Positions 34,335 to 43,840 of a stretch of 64,000 bases of DNA are shown one piece after another. Each line of letters starts with the position of its first letter. The first letter of the stretch is position 1. This stretch comes from Alicyclobacillus mali NBRC 102425 (GTDB taxonomy: Bacteria > Bacillota > Bacilli > Alicyclobacillales > Alicyclobacillaceae), in the NCBI RefSeq assembly GCF_001570745.1, contig NZ_BCSG01000004.1, positions 1 through 64,000 on the forward strand. The letters are read 5' to 3'. A program made the position numbers and the translations under genes. The notes below the pieces were generated by a model. It saw nothing but the letters and a program-made list of their open reading frames with translations, searched no databases and had not been told where the DNA came from.

Positions 34335-35005
34335 CCTCCTGCTTCAGGTGCGCGTTTCGAGAGCGACACGAGAAATGTGCGCCAATCCATTCCGTGCAAA
34401 CTGCTCTGGAATCGACAGCCTTCTGGAAATGACATGTGCTCCGTGACCGCGTTCGGAACACACAGCACGTGAAGGCCCGCGGCCAACGCGGCCCGTGCGC
34501 CGTTCGGCGAGTCTTCGATGGCGAGCGCTTCCGCAGGCTTCACCCCCAGGCGCCGACAAGCCACCTCATACAGCTCAGGATGGGGTTTGACCTCGCGGAC
34601 GTCGTCAGCTGTCGCGATGGCGTCGAAAAAGGGCTGGATGCCGTACTTCGACAGCAACGGCTCGACGTACGCGCGCCGCGAACTCGTGGCAAGGCCGATG
34701 GCCATGCCGAGCTGTTTGAGTTCATGGAGCGCCGTGCGCACCCCAGGGCGAAGAGGCTCTTCGTCCAGCAGCCTCCGATATTCCAACTCCACCGCGCGCT
34801 CCGCGTCCCCTGGGTGCACAGATGCATCCGAATCGCACAAGTGCTGGATTGGGTCGAACGCGTCGCCGTGGGTCCCTACGGTTTGGGCGTACAGATGAAA
34901 CGGGAATTCCCTGCCATGCTGCCGGTACAATCCGGCGTAGGCCTCGTACCATGCCCGTTCGGTATCGACCAGGGTCCCGTCAAAGTCGAAGATGACCGCT
35001 CTCAT
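34331..35005 (-). CDS. HAD-superfamily phosphatase (beta-phosphoglucomutase/PGP-like, subfamily IA)
   Basis: 224 residues. FDFDGTLVDTERAW is HAD motif I with the nucleophilic and acid Asp, LATSS motif II, VKPHPELY motif III Lys region, and AIEDSPNGARAALAAG motif IV with the ED acid pair. A helical cap sits between motifs I and II. It hydrolyses or transfers phosphate on a small molecule; specificity unknown. AGGAGG is 5-6 bases before the ATG at 35005. Convergent with the opp operon, divergent from amt. Confidence 0.88.
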   Translation of the reverse strand: MRAVIFDFDGTLVDTERAWYEAYAGLYRQHGREFPFHLYAQTVGTHGDAFDPIQHLCDSDASVHPGDAERAVELEYRRLLDEEPLRPGVRTALHELKQLGMAIGLATSSRRAYVEPLLSKYGIQPFFDAIATADDVREVKPHPELYEVACRRLGVKPAEALAIEDSPNGARAALAAGLHVLCVPNAVTEHMSFPEGCRFQSSLHGMDWRTFLVSLSKRAPEAGG

Positions 35006-35165
35006 ACGGACCTCCTGAAGGCTGTCGTCGCTTGGAGTATAACACGGGCATGGGAGGTCAGGCAGGTGTGCAACCGAGTCCAGTCGGGGTATTGAATGAA
35101 AGTGATTGCGTTAATAAAAATAACTTAAATGAGTGAAATCGCTTCGCGAAATCCCTGTGTCAGAA

Positions 35166-35233
35166 TGTTATCTTTTAATACGTTAGAATAGCTAACATTT
35201 TTCGTTGACGCCTCTTCCGCCTGCGTGTATCGT
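35166..35233 (+). promoter_or_regulatory. amt promoter with TnrA/GlnR-type box
   Basis: CGTTAGAATAGCTAACA (35181-35197) matches the Bacillus TnrA/GlnR box TGTNA-N7-TNACA except for the first base, with a further TGTTA half-site at 35166-35170. A sigma-A promoter follows: TTGACG (35205-35210), 17 bases, TATCGT (35228-35233). The box centre is about 50 bases upstream of the expected transcription start, the geometry used by TnrA to activate. Nitrogen-limitation activation is inferred. Confidence 0.6.
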
Positions 35234-35269
35234 TATAAAAAAATTCACGCAAAGGAGTGGGCAGAGAAG

Positions 35270-36682
35270 ATGCTCAGAACACGGTGGAAGTGGCTTCTGT
35301 CCGCAACGGCTGGGCTCGGCGCCGCTTTGATTCCTGCGACTTGCTTTGCTGCGACAACGGCACCCCCGGTCAATTCGGGCGACGAGGCCTGGATTCTCGC
35401 TTCCTCGGCCCTTGTGCTTCTCATGACACCAGGGCTTGCCTTCTTCTACGGAGGCCTGGTGCGGACGAAGAACGTGATTACGACCATGCTGCAGGTGGTG
35501 GCTGTCATCCTGGTGGTGTCTCTGCAGTGGGTCATCGTCGGGTACAGCTTGGCGTTCGGTCCTGACTTTCACCACATCATTGGCAACCTGAGTTGGTTCA
35601 TGATGCGCGGCGTGGGTGCAGCGCCGGACTCGGATTACGCGCCGACCATACCCAACATGCTCTATTCCATTTTCCAAATGATGTTCGCCATCATCACGCC
35701 GGCACTGATCGTGGGAGGGCTGGCAGAGCGAGTGCGTTTCGCTTCGTTTGTGGTGTTCATTGTGCTATGGGCGACATTGATTTACGATCCGCTGGCGCAC
35801 TGGGTCTGGGGTGCAGGCGGCTGGCTGCACAACCTCGGCGTCCTTGACTTCGCGGGGGGCACCGTGGTGCACATCTCGTCCGGTGTGGCCGGTCTCATGG
35901 CCGCGCTATACCTCGGGCGCCGCGCGGAACATGGCACTGGTGAAATCAAGGCGCACAATGTGCCTTTCGTCCTTTTGGGGACCGCGCTCTTGTGGTTCGG
36001 CTGGTTCGGATTCAACGCGGGCAGCGCGGTTGCGGCCAACTTCCTTTCGGCGGAGGCGTTTCTTGCGACCAACACGGCTACGGCGGCTGCTGCGGTGGGC
36101 TGGATGATTGTGGAGAAGTTGCGGACTGGGCACGTCACCCTGGTTGGCGCCTGCGCCGGTGCGGTCGCGGGGCTGGTGGCCATCACGCCGGCGGCTGGCT
36201 TTGTCTCACCGGGTTACTCCATCGTTCTCGGCTTGCTCGGCGGCGCGTTCTGTTACCTCGCCTCCACCTTCATGAAGGCAAAGCTCGGCTACGACGACGC
36301 GCTCGACGCGTTCGGCGGCCACGGCATCGGCGGAACGTGGGGCGCCATCGCCACGGGGCTATTCGCCTCCACCGCCGTGAACCCGTCGGGAGCAAACGGC
36401 CTTGTCCACGGCAATCCGCATCAGGTGCTGCTTCAGCTTATCGGCGTCGCGAGCACGTGGGCGTTCTCGGGTCTCGGCAGCCTTGTCTTGCTCTGGATTG
36501 TCGACAAGGTCATGGGCCTGCGCGTGACGAAGGAAGAGGAAATCATGGGGCTCGATCTCGCCCTGCACGCGGAATCCGCATATCCGGAGACGCTCACGGC
36601 GTCGGAACTGCCGAAGTATTTCGGCGCCAACGTGACGCCGCTTCTCAAGGAGTCTCCGCTTGAGCACGGAACTCAGAACTAA
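35270..36682 (+). CDS. amt: Ammonium transporter Amt
   Basis: 470 residues with a cleavable-looking N-terminal segment (WLLSATAGLGAALIPATCFAA) and 11 membrane helices. Motifs: LMTPGLAFFYGGLVRTKN, MMFAIITPALIVGGLAERVRF, HWVWGAGGWL, DFAGGTVVHISSGVAGL (pore His), and DDALDAFGGHGIGGTWG (second pore His). Imports ammonium/ammonia at low concentration. No glnK/PII gene follows, unlike many amt loci; instead a glutamine synthetase paralogue ends at the same place on the other strand, the stop codons overlapping. ATG chosen at 35270, 12 bases after AAAGGAG; an upstream GTG (35225) lacks an SD. Confidence 0.94.
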   Translation: MLRTRWKWLLSATAGLGAALIPATCFAATTAPPVNSGDEAWILASSALVLLMTPGLAFFYGGLVRTKNVITTMLQVVAVILVVSLQWVIVGYSLAFGPDFHHIIGNLSWFMMRGVGAAPDSDYAPTIPNMLYSIFQMMFAIITPALIVGGLAERVRFASFVVFIVLWATLIYDPLAHWVWGAGGWLHNLGVLDFAGGTVVHISSGVAGLMAALYLGRRAEHGTGEIKAHNVPFVLLGTALLWFGWFGFNAGSAVAANFLSAEAFLATNTATAAAAVGWMIVEKLRTGHVTLVGACAGAVAGLVAITPAAGFVSPGYSIVLGLLGGAFCYLASTFMKAKLGYDDALDAFGGHGIGGTWGAIATGLFASTAVNPSGANGLVHGNPHQVLLQLIGVASTWAFSGLGSLVLLWIVDKVMGLRVTKEEEIMGLDLALHAESAYPETLTASELPKYFGANVTPLLKESPLEHGTQN

Positions 36683-37947
36683 AGCGTGAGGTACTGTTCC
36701 CGTTCCCAGACGTGGACGGTCCGCGCATAGGCCTCCCATTCGAGCCGCTTGGCCTCCAGGAAGTGGTGCATGGCGTGATCGCCGAGCGCCGCCTGGAGGC
36801 ACTCGTCTTGTTCGAGCGCATCAAGCGCGTCCCGCAGCGTTTCGGGCAGTGCGGCGACGCGCCGCAGAAACCGCTGTTCTTCCGACCATATCTCCGGCCG
36901 TTCGTCGAGCCGATTCGGCAGGGGCATCGCCTGTTCGATCCCGTCCGATCCTGCGGCGAGCGCGCAGGCGATGGCGAGGTACGGATTCGCGGACGCGTCG
37001 GGCGCCCGCCATTCCCATGCGCTGCCCACTGCGCGCAAGTAGGGGGCCGGGTGGCGGTCGGACCAGCCGACGAATCCGGGCGCTTCGCTTCCGCCGAGGC
37101 GCTTGTAGCTGTTCACCGTCGGACTGGCGATGGCGGAGAGCCCACGCGCATGCTCCAAGATCCCTGCGGCAAAGCTGGCGCCTCGCGACACGTCGGCCTC
37201 TTCGCCGGCGGGGGCGAAGGTGAGGTGCAGGCCGGAGCCAGGATGGTCCGTGAACGGCTTCGGCATGAAGGACGCCGTGAACCCGAACCGGGCGGCTTCG
37301 CGCCGGATGGCGAGCTTCGCTGTGATGATGGCGTCCGCGGCCGGGATCGGCGGCAGCGGGGCGAGATCGATCTCATATTGATGCGGCGCAGCTTCGTGGT
37401 GAATTTGGGTCGCGGGAATGCCCGCCTCGGACAGCCCTTCAGCTATCAAACGAAGGCAACGCGCGGCAAAGTCAGAGGAGGGTGCGTCGAAGTAGCGGGC
37501 GGGATCGCGGAGATGCGCGTCTTCCAAGCGCTCGCCCTGCGGGAGCAAAAAGAACTCCAGTTCGGCTGACACCAGCATCTCCGGCGCGCCGGCTGCCGCG
37601 GCTCTCGCCGCCGCCCGAGCCAAGATTCGGCGCGGGTCACCCGCAAACGGCAGGCCGTCCGGGAGCACGACATCGCAAATGAGGCGCAGTGCGCGTCCGC
37701 CGAATGCGGAGCGCCATCTGCAGGCTGTCGCGAGGTCGGGCACGAGGCGCATGTCGGACTCTTCCCCTCGGGCAAATCCTTCGACGGACGATCCGTCAAA
37801 GTTCACGCCGCGGTCGAGGACGTCTGCCAGTCGGCTTGAGGGGATGGAGACGGCTTTCACCGCGCCCATCAAGTCGGTGAACTGGAGCTGCACGGTGTCG
37901 ATGCGCTCGGCCTCGAGTTGCTGAAGCAGTGAAACAACACTTGACAT
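36679..37947 (-). CDS. Glutamine synthetase family protein (GSI-like paralogue)
   Basis: 422 residues. Clear GSI relative: NFDGSSVEGFARGEESDM, the Glu-rich ELEFFL, IHHEAAPHQYEIDL, GSGLHLT with the catalytic His, TVNSYKRLG, and the C-terminal TVHVWEREQYLTL resembling Bacillus GlnA. It is about 20 residues shorter, and the segment that in GlnA reads RIPASRG before the VEVRS strand is shortened to YLRAVGSAWEWR, altering the substrate-binding loop. It may be a true glutamine synthetase or a paralogue acting on another amine. GGTGG is the only SD before ATG 37947. Divergent from a GlnD/GlnE-like nucleotidyltransferase and convergent with amt. Confidence 0.85.
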   Translation of the reverse strand: MSSVVSLLQQLEAERIDTVQLQFTDLMGAVKAVSIPSSRLADVLDRGVNFDGSSVEGFARGEESDMRLVPDLATACRWRSAFGGRALRLICDVVLPDGLPFAGDPRRILARAAARAAAAGAPEMLVSAELEFFLLPQGERLEDAHLRDPARYFDAPSSDFAARCLRLIAEGLSEAGIPATQIHHEAAPHQYEIDLAPLPPIPAADAIITAKLAIRREAARFGFTASFMPKPFTDHPGSGLHLTFAPAGEEADVSRGASFAAGILEHARGLSAIASPTVNSYKRLGGSEAPGFVGWSDRHPAPYLRAVGSAWEWRAPDASANPYLAIACALAAGSDGIEQAMPLPNRLDERPEIWSEEQRFLRRVAALPETLRDALDALEQDECLQAALGDHAMHHFLEAKRLEWEAYARTVHVWEREQYLTL

Positions 37948-38051
37948 GATGAGCCACCACCCGGACGATATTCTGGATTGATCATAAAGCACGAAATCTC
38001 GAAAATCTAGCAATCATCGCATGGACGAGCGCCTAGGGCGGAGGGATGGAC

Positions 38052-39083
38052 GTGATGGTGCCGGGGTGCGTCACGAACGCGGGCGACATTCGGGAGCGCG
38101 GAGAGGAGTTGCAACGGGCATGGTGCGAGGCTGTCCTTGGCGATGACAGCCCGCCGGACGACACCGCGGGGTTTCGGCGCTGGTTCGAAGGGTATCAGGT
38201 TCAGCGTCGCGCCTTCGTGCTCGCCGGCTGGGCGGAAACCGTGCCGCCGGACGTCCGGCGGCACGCGCGTCTCGTGGCGCTAGGGTCGCTTGCGCGCGGC
38301 GAGGATCTGCCGCAGAGCGATCTCGACTTTGCGCTCGTCACCGCCGCGGACCTTCGGCTCCCCGACGCGGCTCCGGACATCGAGCGGTTCGTGCGCTGGA
38401 TGGGCCCGATGGGTTTCTCGCCCTGCATGGGCAACGTGATGGGCGCCAATCCGCGCTGGTTCGGCCCTGCAGGCGCATGGACGGCGCGCATCCAGTCGTA
38501 CGTTGATTTTCCGGACTGGGCCAACGTTCGCTACCTGTACATGACGGTGGACGCGCTGCCGCTTGAAGATGCGCCGGACTGGGCACCCGTTGCGGCGCGG
38601 GTGCGCGATGTCATCGCGGGATCGGCATTCATGAAGTGGCAGATGGCGCACCTCGGCATTCGCGGGACGGTCGGATTTCGCGCCTTGCGCGGCGTGCGCT
38701 GGGAGGCCGGCGGCGCGGGTGTGGCCTTCCACGTCAAGGACAGGTTCCTCGCGCCTATGGTCCACGCGCTTCGCTTGCTCAGCTTGCATCATGGGGTCGA
38801 CGCGCTCGGCTCGGTCGATCGCGCCGCGTCGCTTGGCCGCCTCGGCGCCCTCGAAGACTTGCAGCCGGAGGCGATTGTCCGTGCGCTCTGGTTTGGATGG
38901 CGGCTGCGGGCGCGCCACCACGCGGAGTGCTGGCTCAGGGGTCAGCGGGACGCCGTCGATCTCGTCCCTCGGTCGAGTTTGTCTCGCGCCTGGCAGGAAG
39001 CGCTTCAGGAGCATTTGCGCGCGGCCCAAGCCCTCGAGCATCTGGTGTGTCGACGATTTCCGAAACCGAGGGGATCGCGATGA
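38052..39083 (+). CDS. DUF294-type nucleotidyltransferase (GlnD/GlnE-like catalytic motif)
   Basis: 343 residues. ALGSLARGEDLPQSDLDFAL is the nucleotidyltransferase motif G-S-x8-D-x-D seen in GlnD, GlnE and DUF294 proteins; a helical C-terminal domain (residues ~190-330) matches the DUF294_C region by position. No CBS domains are present, which many homologues have. The substrate is unknown; family relatives modify PII or glutamine synthetase. SD GGAGGG (38040-38045) favours GTG 38052 or ATG 38055 over the ATG at 38046 that touches it. The stop overlaps the next gene's ATG, a tight pairing also common for DUF294/DnaQ-type genes in other bacteria. Confidence 0.8.
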   Translation: MMVPGCVTNAGDIRERGEELQRAWCEAVLGDDSPPDDTAGFRRWFEGYQVQRRAFVLAGWAETVPPDVRRHARLVALGSLARGEDLPQSDLDFALVTAADLRLPDAAPDIERFVRWMGPMGFSPCMGNVMGANPRWFGPAGAWTARIQSYVDFPDWANVRYLYMTVDALPLEDAPDWAPVAARVRDVIAGSAFMKWQMAHLGIRGTVGFRALRGVRWEAGGAGVAFHVKDRFLAPMVHALRLLSLHHGVDALGSVDRAASLGRLGALEDLQPEAIVRALWFGWRLRARHHAECWLRGQRDAVDLVPRSSLSRAWQEALQEHLRAAQALEHLVCRRFPKPRGSR

Positions 39084-39736
39084 GGTGGTTTTTCTCCCTC
39101 CGGAGAGACGCGCCTCTCGGCCCGGAACCTGCGCCGGTCTGGGAGCGGACCCTCGGCGACGCGCCTTACTTCGTGCTTGACCTCGAGACGTCCGGTTTTT
39201 CCCCGGTGCGCGACAAGATCCTATCTGTCGCCTGCGCCACGTTTTCCGGGTGGAGCAGCGAGCCCGACGAGAGCTTCTACGCCATCGTGCGCCATGACGA
39301 CGTCGCGGACGTCCCCCCGCACATTTGGGAGCTGACCGGCCTCACGCCACAGGCCGTGCGGGGCGGCGAGCCGCTTGAGGCCGCGCTTCGCCGCGCGCTG
39401 GAGCTCGGCGCAGGCCGCGTCTGGGTGGCCCACCACGTCCGGCACGATCTCGGCTTTTTGCAGCGCGCGACCGACGCCTTGTGGCGACTCCGGCTGCGGC
39501 CCATCGCGATGGATACGGCGGTCGTGGGCCAGGTGCTCGCGCGGGCCTCGAGGCCCCTGACGCTCGACGAGGCGTGCGAATGGCTCGGCATTTCCGTTGA
39601 CGGCCGCCACCGGGCGGACGCGGATGTGCGCATGACCGCGGCCGTCTGGCGGAAGGAGATGGAGCTTTGCAGGCGGCTCGGGCTGCAGACGGTGAAGGAC
39701 GTGATCGACTGGGTGAGCGCGCGCGCCACCGGGTGA
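39080..39736 (+). CDS. DnaQ-like 3'-5' exonuclease (DEDDh)
   Basis: 218 residues. FVLDLETSGFSP contains the first D and E, WVAHHVRHDLGFLQR the second D, and HRADADVRMT the final H and D of the DEDDh exonuclease family (DNA polymerase III epsilon-like). Stand-alone epsilon-like proteins act in proofreading, repair or RNA trimming; no specific role can be fixed. ATG at 39080 overlaps the preceding TGA (ATGA), with GAGGGG 5 bases upstream. The N-terminal 25 residues precede the fold and are basic/Pro-rich. Confidence 0.87.
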   Translation: MRWFFSLRRDAPLGPEPAPVWERTLGDAPYFVLDLETSGFSPVRDKILSVACATFSGWSSEPDESFYAIVRHDDVADVPPHIWELTGLTPQAVRGGEPLEAALRRALELGAGRVWVAHHVRHDLGFLQRATDALWRLRLRPIAMDTAVVGQVLARASRPLTLDEACEWLGISVDGRHRADADVRMTAAVWRKEMELCRRLGLQTVKDVIDWVSARATG

Positions 39737-39799
39737 TGGAACGTCCGGCAAGAGGTATACTCGAATGGGAAACGCCTTTCGGCATCAGGAGGTGCGAGG

Positions 39800-40279
39800 A
39801 TGGACGAGCAAGCGAAGAAGACGGCGCTCCGCCACATCACGTACGGGCTCTACGTCATCGGCACAAAAATCGGAGAGGATGACGTCAATGCGTTCACAGG
39901 CAACTGGGTGACGCAGGCATCTTTCCAGCCGCCGCTTGTGGCGATTGGCGTGAAGAAGGGCACCACGTCGTGCGACGGCATCCTTGAGAGCCGCGTGTTC
40001 TCGGTGAACGTCCTGGAGAGTGGGCAGAAGGATCTCGCTTTCAAGTTCTTCAAGCCCCTGAAGCGCGTGGGGAACAAGTTTGAGGACGTCGAATTCTACA
40101 CGTCGACGACCGGAAGCCCCATCCTGCGCGACGCGCTCTCCTGGTTCGAGTGCCGCGTGACGGATGTCGTGGACCGGGGAGATCACACGCTCATCGTGGG
40201 CGAGGTCGTGGACGCCGGGGTGCACCGCGACGGCAAGCCGCTCACGCTCGCCGAGACGGGGCTTTTCTACGGGGGTTGA
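39800..40279 (+). CDS. FMN-binding flavin reductase-like protein
   Basis: 159 residues, split-barrel flavin-reductase domain: LRHITYGLYVIGTKIGEDDVNA, GNWVTQASFQPPLVAIGVKKGTTS and FSVNVLESGQKDLAFKFF are typical of the family that binds FMN and reduces it with NAD(P)H or serves as a flavoredoxin/rubredoxin-type partner. No monooxygenase partner lies adjacent. AGGAGG is 7 bases before the ATG at 39800. Monocistronic between hairpins, convergent with the LacI-type regulator. Confidence 0.88.
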   Translation: MDEQAKKTALRHITYGLYVIGTKIGEDDVNAFTGNWVTQASFQPPLVAIGVKKGTTSCDGILESRVFSVNVLESGQKDLAFKFFKPLKRVGNKFEDVEFYTSTTGSPILRDALSWFECRVTDVVDRGDHTLIVGEVVDAGVHRDGKPLTLAETGLFYGG

Positions 40280-40284
40280 GCCCG

Positions 40285-40306
40285 GCGGGCGCGCCTTGGC
40301 GCCCGC
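40285..40306. other. Stem-loop between convergent genes
   Basis: GCGGGCGC, loop GCCTTG, GCGCCCGC; no T-run. Likely a weak shared terminator for the flavin reductase gene and the regulator gene. Confidence 0.5.
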
Positions 40307-40308
40307 GT

Positions 40309-41508
<1,200 letters not shown>

Positions 41509-41510
<2 letters not shown>

Positions 41511-41537
41511 GATATCCGAAAGGAACTGTGCTACCTT
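41509..41537 (+). promoter_or_regulatory. Promoter of the pectin-locus operon
   Basis: TTGATA (41509-41514), 17-base spacer, extended -10 TGC-TACCTT (41532-41537). Lies between operator sites 2 and 3. Confidence 0.45.
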
Positions 41538-41560
41538 TTAGCAACAACGGGATGAGGTCA

Positions 41561-41575
41561 ACTAACAACGTGGTT
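41561..41575. promoter_or_regulatory. LacI-type operator, site 3
   Basis: ACTAACAACGTGGTT matches site 1 at 12 of 15 positions. It lies about 20 bases downstream of the expected transcription start, where a repressor would block elongation. Confidence 0.55.
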
Positions 41576-41598
41576 AATACGAGGGGTGACGGACGGCC

Positions 41599-42927
41599 AT
41601 GACCAACTATTGCATTGTCGGTCTCGGATCGCGCGGTATCTCGATGTTCGGGCGCGATCTCGTCACGCATTACCGTGACGTCGCGCGCATCACGGGGCTT
41701 TGCGACCGCAACGAGGGGCGCGTCCGGTATGCACAGGAGGTCCTGGGCAAGGACATTCCGGGCTTCACGGATTTCGACGAGATGCTGGACAACGTCGAAT
41801 GCGACTGCGTCATCGTCACGACGATGGACGCGACGCACGACCATTTTATCGTGAAAGCGCTTGAGCGAGGCAAGGACGTGATCACCGAAAAGCCCATGAC
41901 CATCGATGCGGAGCGGTGCCGCAGGATTCTGGATGCCGAGCGGCGCAGCGGCAGGACGGTCCGCGTCACGTTCAACTATCGATACGCGCCATATAAGACC
42001 GAGATCAAGCGGCTGTTGCAGGAGGGCATCATCGGCGAAGTCCATTCGGTGGAGTTTCGCTGGTACCTCGACACCGTGCACGGCGCGGACTACTTCCGGC
42101 GCTGGCACGCGGAGAAGAAGAACTCCGGCGGCCTGTTTGTTCACAAGGCGACGCACCACTTCGACCTCATCAACTGGTGGCTGGGCCTCGAGCCCCAGGA
42201 GGTCGTGGCCATGGGATCGCGCCATTACTACCTGCCGGATCGCATGCCGGGCCACGGCGAGCGCTGCGCCACGTGCCAGGTGACGGACCGCTGTCCGTTC
42301 TACCTCGATCTCGGCCGCGACGACACCCTGAACGCGCTCTACAAACAGGCGGAGGCCTATGACGGGTACCACCGCGATCAGTGCGTGTTCTCCGAGCGCA
42401 TCGACATTGAGGATACGATGGGGGCGCTCATCCGCTATCCGAATGGCGTGCAGGCGACGTACATGCTCACCGCGGCCACGCCGTTTGAAGGATGGCAGGT
42501 GGCGTTCAACGGCAGCAAGGGCCGGCTGGAGGCGTTCGAGCCCGAGTTCTTCATCACCGAGGAGGACGCGACGGACTTCGCGCGGAGGAGCTCGAAGGAC
42601 GTTCGCCGCACGGTGGACTGGCGGTTTGGCGATCCGTCGTCCGCCGAAGAGGTGCGCGAGCTGGAAATCCGCTTCTATCCCCTCTTTGGCGGCGTTCAGG
42701 TGTTCCGCGTGCCGCATGTGCGCGAGGGTCACGGCGGCGGCGACAGGCGCCTGAAGGACCACCTGTTCCGCGGCGTGGACAGCGATCCGTACGGCCACGT
42801 GGCCGGATCGCGCGCGGGAGCCATGTCCATCCTCATCGGCGTGGCGGCGAATCTCTCGATGGCCACCGGGCAGTTCGTGCGCATCGCGGATCTGTTGGGC
42901 GAAAGCGCGCCGGTCGGCGTCCGGTGA
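41599..42927 (+). CDS. Gfo/Idh/MocA family oxidoreductase
   Basis: 442 residues. Rossmann N-terminus (YCIVGLGSRGISMFG), VIVTTMDATHDHFIVKALERGKD and the EKPM motif with the catalytic Lys identify the glucose-fructose-oxidoreductase/inositol-dehydrogenase family; the C-terminal alpha/beta domain carries HKATHHFDLINWWLG, the 'GG.hD.g.H..D' region. A Cys-rich insert (ERCATCQVTDRCPF, residues ~228-241) may bind a metal and is typical of one subgroup. It probably oxidises a pectin-derived sugar or acid with NAD(P). First gene of the operon; SD GAGGGGTG is rather far (11 bases) from the ATG. Confidence 0.88.
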   Translation: MTNYCIVGLGSRGISMFGRDLVTHYRDVARITGLCDRNEGRVRYAQEVLGKDIPGFTDFDEMLDNVECDCVIVTTMDATHDHFIVKALERGKDVITEKPMTIDAERCRRILDAERRSGRTVRVTFNYRYAPYKTEIKRLLQEGIIGEVHSVEFRWYLDTVHGADYFRRWHAEKKNSGGLFVHKATHHFDLINWWLGLEPQEVVAMGSRHYYLPDRMPGHGERCATCQVTDRCPFYLDLGRDDTLNALYKQAEAYDGYHRDQCVFSERIDIEDTMGALIRYPNGVQATYMLTAATPFEGWQVAFNGSKGRLEAFEPEFFITEEDATDFARRSSKDVRRTVDWRFGDPSSAEEVRELEIRFYPLFGGVQVFRVPHVREGHGGGDRRLKDHLFRGVDSDPYGHVAGSRAGAMSILIGVAANLSMATGQFVRIADLLGESAPVGVR

Positions 42928-42944
42928 TGAGGGAGGGAAGCCTG

Positions 42945-43823
42945 GTGTCGCGGGGGGCGGCAAGCGAACGAGTCGAGTGCCTCGCTCGGCTGCTCGGCCT
43001 GGAGCGATCAGTGAAGCCGAGGAGGCTGTGCCAACTCGTGGCGGATCGCGAAGTCCACGTGCTGCTGCCCGAGGGAACGGCGCCCGCGGGCGGCTATCCC
43101 ACCGCGGTGTTGATCCATGGCCATTCTCCGCTCGGCTACGATTACTTCCGCAGTGCGAACGAGGTGTACGTCAAGGGAAGACCTGTTGCGGAACTGCTGC
43201 GGGACGCGGGTTTTGCCGTGGTGCTCCCGTCCTTGCGTGGCTTTGGCGCCACGATGGACCCGGCCGATCGCGCCCTGGGACTGGAGCACAGCTGTGAGCG
43301 GTTCGCGCGGCAGCGACTGCTCGTCGGCCGGACGCTCCTCGGCGATCGCGTCCGAGATCTGATAGAGCTCCTGGACGCGATGGAGATGGACGGGCGCTTC
43401 GACATGGAGAGCCTTGTCACGGCGGGATTTTCAGGCGGCGGCACGGCCGCGCTGTTTCACGCGGCGTGTGATTCGCGGGTCCCCCACCTGATCCTCCTGT
43501 CGGCGATGTGCACCGCACGCTATTCGCTCCTTGCCACGCGGCACTGCCTGTGTAACTACGTACCGGATCTTCTCAACTTCGGCGATTGGGGGGATGTGGC
43601 GGCACTCGTGGCGCCGCGGCGCCTGACCATTGTGCATGGCGAACGCGACGGCGTGTTTCCGTTCGAAGGTGCGCGTGCAGCGTTTACGGCCGTCAAAACG
43701 GCGTACGAGGCCTTGGGCATGACAAATGGGGCGGTGTTTCTTGCACAACCTGGGGGTCATGAGCCGTATCCGGAGGTTTTGTGGCAGTTGATGGGTGTCG
43801 GTCTCAAGCGCGCAACAACGTGA
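42945..43823 (+). CDS. Alpha/beta hydrolase (acetyl esterase/dienelactone hydrolase-like)
   Basis: 292 residues. AVLIHGHSPLGYDYF supplies the oxyanion loop, TAGFSGGGTAALFHAA the nucleophile elbow (Ser in GFSGGG), GERDGVFPFEGA the acid Asp, and QPGGHEPYP the catalytic His. No signal peptide: cytoplasmic. In this operon a role in removing acetyl or methyl groups from imported pectin oligomers is plausible. GTG 42945 lies 7 bases from GGGAGGG; ATG 42927 overlapping the previous stop is in frame but lacks an SD. Confidence 0.82.
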   Translation: MSRGAASERVECLARLLGLERSVKPRRLCQLVADREVHVLLPEGTAPAGGYPTAVLIHGHSPLGYDYFRSANEVYVKGRPVAELLRDAGFAVVLPSLRGFGATMDPADRALGLEHSCERFARQRLLVGRTLLGDRVRDLIELLDAMEMDGRFDMESLVTAGFSGGGTAALFHAACDSRVPHLILLSAMCTARYSLLATRHCLCNYVPDLLNFGDWGDVAALVAPRRLTIVHGERDGVFPFEGARAAFTAVKTAYEALGMTNGAVFLAQPGGHEPYPEVLWQLMGVGLKRATT

Positions 43824-43840
43824 AACGAGGAGGAATCCGC

